A DNA stretch of 64,000 nt, from contig BCKQ01000031.1 of NCBI GenBank assembly GCA_001600695.1, positions 1 through 64,000 on the forward strand. The letters are read 5' to 3'. A program made the position numbers and the translations under genes. This stretch comes from Ascoidea asiatica. Taxonomy: Eukaryota > Ascomycota > Saccharomycetes > Ascoideales > Ascoideaceae. The notes below the pieces were generated by a model. It saw only the letters and a program-made list of their open reading frames with translations, searched no databases and was not told the DNA's origin. Positions 57,370 through 64,000 of the stretch are shown piece by piece; position 1 is the first letter of the stretch, and every line of letters begins with the position of its first letter.

Positions 57370-58026
57370 CACTTGATTTCCCACTTTTTTTTTTCAATTT
57401 TCTATTTTGTCACATTAGCTTAAAAATTAATTTATTTATATTCCAATATTTATTATAATTTTTAACTCTTTTATATTTTATATTATATATTATTTATTTA
57501 CTTAATTATTTATTTAATTACTTAATTAATTAAATTAATAAATATCAATTAATATCAATCAATTATCTATTTTTTTTTGTTAATATTTTTAATTTAAATA
57601 TTCAAATATTTTCAAAAAAACAAAATAAAAAAATAAAAAAAATCTGGGGATTTTTATCAATAATATCATATCAATTTAAAAAATATAGTATCTTATATTT
57701 TTGAATATATTATTGTTAAATTTATTCCTTTTCATAAATAATTCATCTCGGCTGGAGCACGTGCTTGTCTTATCTTAATTCAATTTAATTCAATTTTATA
57801 TTTTAATATTTTAAATATTATCTTATCTTTTTTTTAATCTTTATTTTTTATCTTTTTATTATCTTATATCACTCAATTTAATTAAAAAATTATTTAACTA
57901 TAATTATTTAATTATATATATCATTCATTCATACATATTATCAAATAGTTTCAATATATCTACCTACTTTATATACTTTTCTTTTTTCTTTAAAATATCA
58001 ATTCAAAAATAAATAATAATTTAATT

Positions 58027-58965
58027 ATGTTTATTTTCAAACCAAATACTCCTCAAAGCGCAAAAGAATTCAATAGTAATAATAATAATGGTATAATTAT
58101 TCCTGTGCTAGATCAACAAAAATTAAATCAAAATCAACCTCAAATTCAAAATCAAACTTCAATTCAAAATAATCAAAATTCAAATCAAAATCAATCTATT
58201 CAGAATACATCTCAATCTAATACCTCAAATGACAATGTTAAAAATACAAATTCAATCACAAATTCAAATACAAATACAACAGCAACTATAAATAATAATG
58301 AAGTTGATGATGAAACAACAACAACTGCTGATTTGGTCCCAACTTTACAGAATATAGTTGCAACTGTTAATCTAGATTGTAGATTGGATTTAAAAACAAT
58401 CGCTTTACATGCAAGAAATGCTGAATATAATCCAAAGGTATGTATTTTCTAATCTTTTATTTTTTAAAATTTTTTTTTTTTATTACTTATTTTTTTTATT
58501 TTAACAGAACAAAGTATTAACAGCTATTTTTAGCGTTTTGCTGCTGTTATAATGAGAATTCGTAATCCAAAAACAACTGCTTTGATTTTTGCATCAGGTA
58601 AAATGGTTGTTACTGGTGCTAAATCTGAAGATGACTCAAAATTAGCTTCAAGAAAATATGCGAGAATTATACAAAAATTAGGTTTTAATGCTAAATTTAC
58701 TGACTTCAAAATTCAAAATATTGTTGGTTCTTGTGATGTTAAATTTCCAATAAGATTAGAAGGTTTAGCTTTTTCTCATGGTACTTTCAGTTCTTATGAA
58801 CCTGAATTATTTCCTGGTTTAATTTATAGAATGGTTAAACCAAAAATTGTTTTATTAATATTCGTTTCTGGTAAAATTGTTTTAACTGGTGCAAAACAAA
58901 GAGAAGAAATTTATAAAGCTTTTGAAGCTATTTATCCTGTTTTAACTGAATTTAGAAAATTATAA
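58027..58965 (+). CDS. SPT15: TATA-binding protein (spliced)
   Basis: The gene has exons 58027-58437 and 58534-58965, giving 280 residues. The N-terminal domain (about residues 1-100) is Gln/Asn-rich and longer than in S. cerevisiae TBP (240 residues total). The two-repeat saddle core is almost invariant: Leu-Gln-Asn-Ile-Val-Ala-Thr-Val, Asp-Cys-Arg-Leu-Asp-Leu-Lys, Ala-Arg-Asn-Ala-Glu-Tyr-Asn-Pro-Lys | [10 protein letters not shown], and the C terminus Thr-Glu-Phe-Arg-Lys-Leu. The bar marks the splice junction, which restores the conserved sequence exactly. TBP serves all three nuclear RNA polymerases. Reading through the intron adds four residues and a stop, so unspliced mRNA would give a truncated, non-functional protein. 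Confidence 0.97.
58438..58533 (+). other. SPT15 intron
   Basis: This is a 96-nt phase-0 intron with donor GTATGT and acceptor TTTTTAG. The likely branch is TATTAAC (58515-58521), which differs from the TACTAAC used by the other introns. Two earlier AG sites (58507 and 58523) would insert non-conserved residues or shift the frame. Confidence 0.93.
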
Positions 58966-59138
58966 TTAAAAATTTCTTAAATTTTAATTTTTAATTTATA
59001 ATTCTGTATTATACTAATCATCTAAAAAAAAAAAATTCAAATTAATTCAAATCAAAATCAAACCAATAAATCAATCAATCAATCAATCAATCAATCATCA
59101 ATAATATCTATATCTCTCTATATGTGTCTGGTATGGTA

Positions 59139-59163
59139 ACAGGTAGTAAATTGTGCTACCTGT
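59139..59163. repeat. Inverted repeat, 8-bp stem
   Basis: ACAGGTAG (59139-59146) and CTACCTGT (59156-59163) are perfect inverted repeats around a 9-base loop. GC content is raised compared with surrounding DNA. Confidence 0.7.
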
Positions 59164-59310
59164 AAATTCAAAAAAAAAATATTGAAAAAAAAAGCAAAAA
59201 AATAAAAAAAATTATATAAAAAATTTAAAAAAAAAAATTTAAAAATCAATTTAAATGATTCAATCATTTTGTCTTTAATTACAATAATTGAAATTATCAT
59301 TATTATATAC

Positions 59311-59352
59311 AAGGTCTTATCAACCTTAAAATAATAGTTCCCCCACTATTAT
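59311..59352. repeat. Two adjacent inverted repeats
   Basis: AAGGT/ACCTT (59311-59315 and 59323-59327) is directly followed by ATAATAGT/ACTATTAT (59331-59338 and 59345-59352) with a TCCCCC loop. Two tandem hairpins suggest a folded RNA. Confidence 0.65.
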
Positions 59353-60225
59353 CTCAGTGTACATTAGATTTAATAATTNAAAATTCAAATTCAAAATATA
59401 AAATAAAATATAAAATATAAGTTTCAATATTATAAAATAAGTTGTTTGTTTAGTCTGTCCTTTTCAAAGAAATACTTTTTTTTTCATTCATTTTTATTCA
59501 ATTCTAAACTTCTATTCAATTCAATTCAAAAATATTAATAATAAATAATAATAATAATAATAATAATAATACTAACATAACGATAAATAATGATAAATAA
59601 TTAATGAAATAGTGAGGAAGGAGAAAGTAACTTATCTTAATTGATCAAGTGAAACTCTATTCAATAAATCTCAAAATAATCTATCTGCTATATAGTTTTT
59701 TTATATATAGTTTATATAGTTCGCTCTGCATTGTAAATAAGAATTCATATTCTTAAAATTAAATCTTAAAATAAAGACAATTTGATCATGAAACAACANT
59801 ATCTAAAAATGTAGTCGCNATTGTAATTATTATCATTATTTACTTGTGAAATCAATTATGTTAAACGTAAAATGTATTTGAAATTTAAAAAAAAAAATAT
59901 AAAACAAAACAGAATAATGATATAAAATATATAAAATAAAATTGAATAAAAATTAAAGATAAAATACATTTCATAAAAAAATAAACATTGAAATAGGTCA
60001 GTTAAAAACAAAAATAAATATATAAAAGAAAGAAAGGAGAAAAAAAGAAAAAACATTTCATGACATTACAAAGAGTAATTAATTAATTTGAAAATTATTA
60101 GTTCGTAAATCATAATTTAGAGTGATTTCATACCTTCATTAAATTAAACTTGAATAAATAAAATTAAGTGGAAAATATATGGAATAAAAGCATCATAACA
60201 ATGGATTAAAATTTGATTAACTTGG

Positions 60226-62809
60226 TTAAATGAAAATATCGTCTATATCATCTTGTTTGATAAACATTGATAAATCTATATCGTCTGATTTGTTTTCTTG
60301 TAGTTTTGTAGTTGTATCTTTATTTTGAACTTTGGGTGTAAATGTATGATTATCATTAAAATTTATATTAAAATCATTATCAAATAATCGTCCAAAATCC
60401 AAATCTCTTGAAAATTCATTTTTAACCTTGATATCATCATTTATAGAACTTTCAGTAACTAAAAAACTTGAGAAATCGGATTCAACTAATTTATCACCTT
60501 TAGTATCATTATCATTAACATTAGAATTATAGTTATTTATTTTGAAAGCAGGTTCCATTTTGGGACTAGTAATTGAAGATGAAAAAAATTTATTAGTAGA
60601 CTTATTGAGTTCATTAAGGATTTTACTCTTAGGATTATTGCAAACACATGCTCCACTACTTGCACAAAATCCACAATCCGAAGATTTTTGATTGAAAGAT
60701 AATTCCTTAGCTAATGAAGATGGCTTTTTATTATTATTGTGAGGAATTGATGGAAAATTATCATCAAAAAATAACGGAGAAGGTGCAGATGATGATCTTT
60801 CTAGTTTAAGAGATTTAAGATCTGTTATAATTGGATTAGTTATAGAAAATTGACTTGTGGATATAGACATAGTATCATCATCATTCAATAACTCATTAAC
60901 GGAAGCTGAAATATCAAGACTAGAAGAATATTTATTTGTAGAGTTTTTAATAATTTCATCTAAATCTATATCAAAATTTGAGTCAAGTAAATTTAAAGAA
61001 TTTGAAGTTTTATTAGATTTTTTATTTGATTTTTGAACAAATGAATTAAAGCTTAATGAAGGATCATTAACAGGATGTATTTTATCAAAATATGTTGGAT
61101 TGGAATGAATGGTATTATTAGTTGGATTAACAGATTTTGATCTTGATCTAGGAATTATATTTTTATACCTTCTTCCGGCTTTAGAAGTAAAATTTGATCC
61201 TGAAACAGAAATTGAAGGACTTGCTGCCATCAATGGTGGACTTGCCATACTACTACTCATACTAGATTCTGATGTAGATGAAGACATTTGAATTGATTGT
61301 AGTATTGGTGAATCACAAATTGGAGATTCTGAAGAAGTTAAAGATTCATATAACAATTGTTCTATATTTTCCATTGGAGCTGAAGATAAATCTAAATGTG
61401 ATGGAGTTTGATTAATTATTAATGGGCTACTTACTTCTTCACTTTTTTTCTTAGTTACTTTCTTTTTAGTTGTTCTTTTAACTTTCTTTTCAGTATGTTG
61501 TCTTTTAACTTTCGGTTCAGAGGACTTGAAATCTAAAATTGGTTTCGAAGAAAGATCTAATAAGTCTGGATTAATAGTTGGAACATCAGCAATAATATTA
61601 TTGAACCTTGAGGGAAAAGACGAGTTTTCATGTTTATTATCGTTAAAACTGTTAGTGTTATTNTTAGTATTATTAGCTTTGATACTTTTAGAATTGAAAT
61701 TCTTATCAATCATGTTTTGATTACCATTTTTATTAACATAGGTATTATTATTGTTATTAACATTTATTATCTTATTATTTATAAAACTTTTGTTTTTATC
61801 GTTGCTATTATAATTATTGTTACTATTATTGATCTTAGTATTAGTATTACTTATATTTATATTACCATTGTTATTTATAATTTTACTATTATTACTATTG
61901 ATTCTATTATTATTGTTATGATTGTTTAAAGATTTTGGGTCAATAGTTTTATTTTGATTTGAATTTGATTTATTTGAAGCACTTTTTTGAACTAATTTTA
62001 GGATTGAAATTTCATTTCTTAATTGTTCAATTATTATTTTTAATTTTTCATTTTCTTGTGCAGTATTTTTAAGTATAAGTAATTCTTTTTGATGTTTTAT
62101 TGACAAGCCATTTGAAAATGAATTGTTATTATTATTTTTATTATGATCATTTCGATTATTATTTATGGGCTGACTTGAATTACTAGTTTTATTATTGTTA
62201 CTATTATTATTGTTATTATTACTATTATTATGGTTGTTGTTGTTATTATTGATTGGAGGAGTGTTAGCAGTAGTTGTAGAGGTATTACTGTTTGCATTAT
62301 TATTTATATTATTATTTGATTTTAAAGAGGAAATTAATGAAGAAGAATTTGATTTAAAATTTGATATGTTATTATTTATTGTATTTTTAGATTTTATTGA
62401 TTTTGATCTATTAATATTTTTATTTAAATTTTGTTTAATTGAAATATTTATATTAGATGGTTTTGGAGCTATTGGTTTTGGAGAGATTGATTTTGGTCTA
62501 ATTGCAATAGGTTTATAAGTAGTTGTATTTGAATTTGAGTTTAAATTTGAATGATTTATATTAATATTTGTAGATGGATAAGATAAATTTGAATTTGATT
62601 TCTTTTGAATTTGTTGCTGCTGTTGTTGTTGCAATTGTTTTGCTTTTAGTTGTGTAAGATGAGCAATTTGTTGCTGAGTATTCATATTTTTAATATTGTT
62701 ATTACTATTATTATTGGTATTGTTAATATTATTATTAATATTAGTTCTATTAATGTTACTTATATTCGAATTATTGATTGTACTGCTACTATTGTTATTA
62801 TTGTTATTA

Positions 62810-62847
<38 letters not shown>

Positions 62848-62930
62848 GATCACTTTATTATCTTTTAGAGAATTGATTGGTAAAGAAGGAGAAGATTGTT
62901 TTGGTTGTATAGTTGAATAATTTCTTTGAC

Positions 62931-62987
<57 letters not shown>

Positions 62988-63936
62988 TGATGTTGTTGTT
63001 ATTATTATTATTAGTGATATTGATATTATTATTTAATAATTTTTTTTCTTTTTGCAATCTTTCTAGAATTGCTTTATAATTTTTAATATTTTCATTAGTT
63101 ATACTACTTGTATTATGATTACTTATTTTTGCTAAGATATTATTAAGAGTTAAAGAAGCAGAAGAACTTGAAGGGGGTGATGAAGATGATGAAGCTGATA
63201 TATTTGAATTATTTACCTTATTACTGTTATTGTTATTGTTATTATTGTTATTATTAATGGCCTTAGTATTATTGTTATTATTACCAATATTGGCCTTGTT
63301 AATGATTTTATTATTATTGATATTGTTACTATTAACTTTATTGATATTATTTTTGATAGTATTATTAACCTTGTTAGTATTATTAGTATTATTAGTAGTA
63401 GTACTATTATTTAAATTATTTACCTTATTTATTACATTATTGTTAATGACATTATTCTTATTTATATTAATATTTTTATTATTTATATTATTTGAAGATG
63501 AGTTATTTAATACAATATTTTTACTTTTCAAATCATTTTTTATGTTACTCTTTATATCAATTTTCATATCACTTTTTAAATTGACTTTAATATCATTTTT
63601 AGCATTCAAATTTGAAGAACTATTTAAATCTTTATTTGAAATTAAATTTTGCTTGGGTATTATTGTTTTATTTACTGTTATTGGGATTGAAGTGGGTTTT
63701 GAATTTGAAATTATATTGGTGTTTACCTTTAAATTGGAATTTGAATTGATGTTTGAATTAATATTGGCGCTTGAATTTGAATTCGATATTGGAACAGAAG
63801 ACAATGGAGTTTTTGAATTTAGATTTGGTTTTATATTTGATTGAATATTTTTTTGTAAAATTGGTTGAATTGGTTGAATTGATTTAATATTTGATTTAAT
63901 ATTTGGCTGAATATTTGATTGAATATTCGATTGCAT
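60226..63936 (-). CDS. Asn-rich putative transcription factor, possibly Hap4/HapX-like
   Basis: This 1236-residue protein is dominated by Asn runs and Ser/Thr-rich sequence. Recognisable elements, in order, are: a basic Lys-Pro-Ile-Ala-Ile-Arg-Pro-Lys then Pro-Lys-Pro-Ile-Ala-Pro-Lys-Pro segment (about residues 470-495), a leucine-heptad coiled coil (about 610-650), a Lys/Arg-rich patch (Lys-Lys-Val-Lys-Arg-Thr-Thr-Lys-Lys-Lys), a Cys cluster Cys-Gly-Phe-Cys-x5-Cys-Val-Cys (C1088, C1091, C1097, C1099), and an acidic C terminus with Asp-Phe/Asp-Leu motifs that could activate transcription. Cys clusters of CGFC type occur in HapX/Hap4-like regulators that bind the CCAAT complex and sense iron, but the canonical Hap-binding motif (Pro-Pro-Arg-Pro-Lys-Pro-Gly-Arg) is not obvious. 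The assignment is tentative. Confidence 0.45.
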
Positions 63937-64000
63937 ATTTGAATAGATGAATTATATATATTTAAATGAGAGAGACTTTGATATTTTTCTTTTGTTTTTG

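Larger units (their letters stand above)
55559..58026. promoter_or_regulatory. Divergent CPR3/SPT15 intergenic region
   Basis: This is a 2.5-kb spacer. Near CPR3 are two E-boxes in tandem (TCACGTG and GTCATGTGAT, 55765-55782) and a third in a near-palindrome, GGTCACGTGGACC (55904-55916). A GC-richer island spans 55800-56060 and a second one 57050-57370. The second holds a variant bipartite element (57153-57167), a reversed CCAAT box (TGATTGG, about 57320) and a TATA box (57362-57369). AGCACGTGCT is at about 57757. Between the islands lies A/T-rich DNA without a recognisable gene. Overlapping ORFs at 56888-57423 on both strands are not convincing. Confidence 0.5.
58966..60225. other. SPT15/Hap4-like convergent spacer
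   Basis: This 1.26-kb spacer is between two 3' ends, longer than the other convergent spacers here (233-455 bp). It contains CAAT repeats (59068-59095), a perfect 8-bp hairpin (59139-59163), long A-rich DNA and a pair of adjacent hairpins (59311-59352). ATA/ATT repeats and more A-rich sequence follow. No protein gene is recognisable. The structured segment might be a non-coding RNA. Confidence 0.45.

Noticed and set aside
56888-57423. 109- and 110-residue ORFs on opposite strands upstream of SPT15
   Set aside because: Mutually overlapping, Phe-rich or unremarkable, covering a promoter with CCAAT and TATA boxes; no family recognised.

Overview
The window is nuclear DNA of a budding yeast (Saccharomycotina). 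It is very A+T-rich. The genes are compact, mostly single-exon and rich in Asn, Ser and Lys. The few introns sit near the 5' end and carry GTATGT or GTAAGT donors with TACTAAC-type branch points. I cannot name the genus. CTG codons are rare and none lies at a position that decides how CUG is read. Many isolated N bases in both genes and spacers look like masked polymorphic sites.

Layout from left to right: DOS2 (5'-partial) faces DOA4; then GSP1 (Ran), UBC4 (one intron), NHP6 (HMG box, probable 5'UTR intron), DEF1, TDH (GAPDH), BFR2, DNF1/DNF2-type flippase, EFM3, ESF2, DSS1, MRPL33, a low-complexity gene of unknown role, a transferrin-receptor-like pseudopeptidase, RPL6 (one intron), a cerevisin-type subtilase, a tricalbin (TCB3-like, with a 5-codon first exon), CPR3, SPT15 (TBP, one intron) and an Asn-rich putative Hap4/HapX-like regulator. 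The products are mostly housekeeping: ubiquitin turnover, nuclear transport, transcription, ribosome synthesis, mitochondrial gene expression and membrane lipid or contact-site biology. Several neighbourhoods match S. cerevisiae linkage (DOS2-DOA4, DSS1-MRPL33, RPL6-TCB3-CPR3), which supports the names.

Two blocks are present twice, each pair split by a run of N: 17672-20147 = 20288-22763 (the whole TDH gene) and 39568-40143 = 40244-40819 (inside the low-complexity gene). The first pair shares its internal N positions, and collapsing the second pair restores an open frame. Both therefore look like unmerged contig overlaps rather than biology.

The most interesting signal is in the spacers. 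A bipartite element, ACCA-N6-YGGAT, occurs eight times exactly, always in 5' intergenic DNA, with two pairs spaced 35-36 bp apart. Most promoters that lack it carry a CAYGTG E-box, often followed by AC or ACTGT. This looks like a two-class promoter architecture, the first class using a binding site I do not recognise. A 14-mer, TATCAGCGCTTAAT, is also shared by the RPL6 intron and the presumed NHP6 leader intron.
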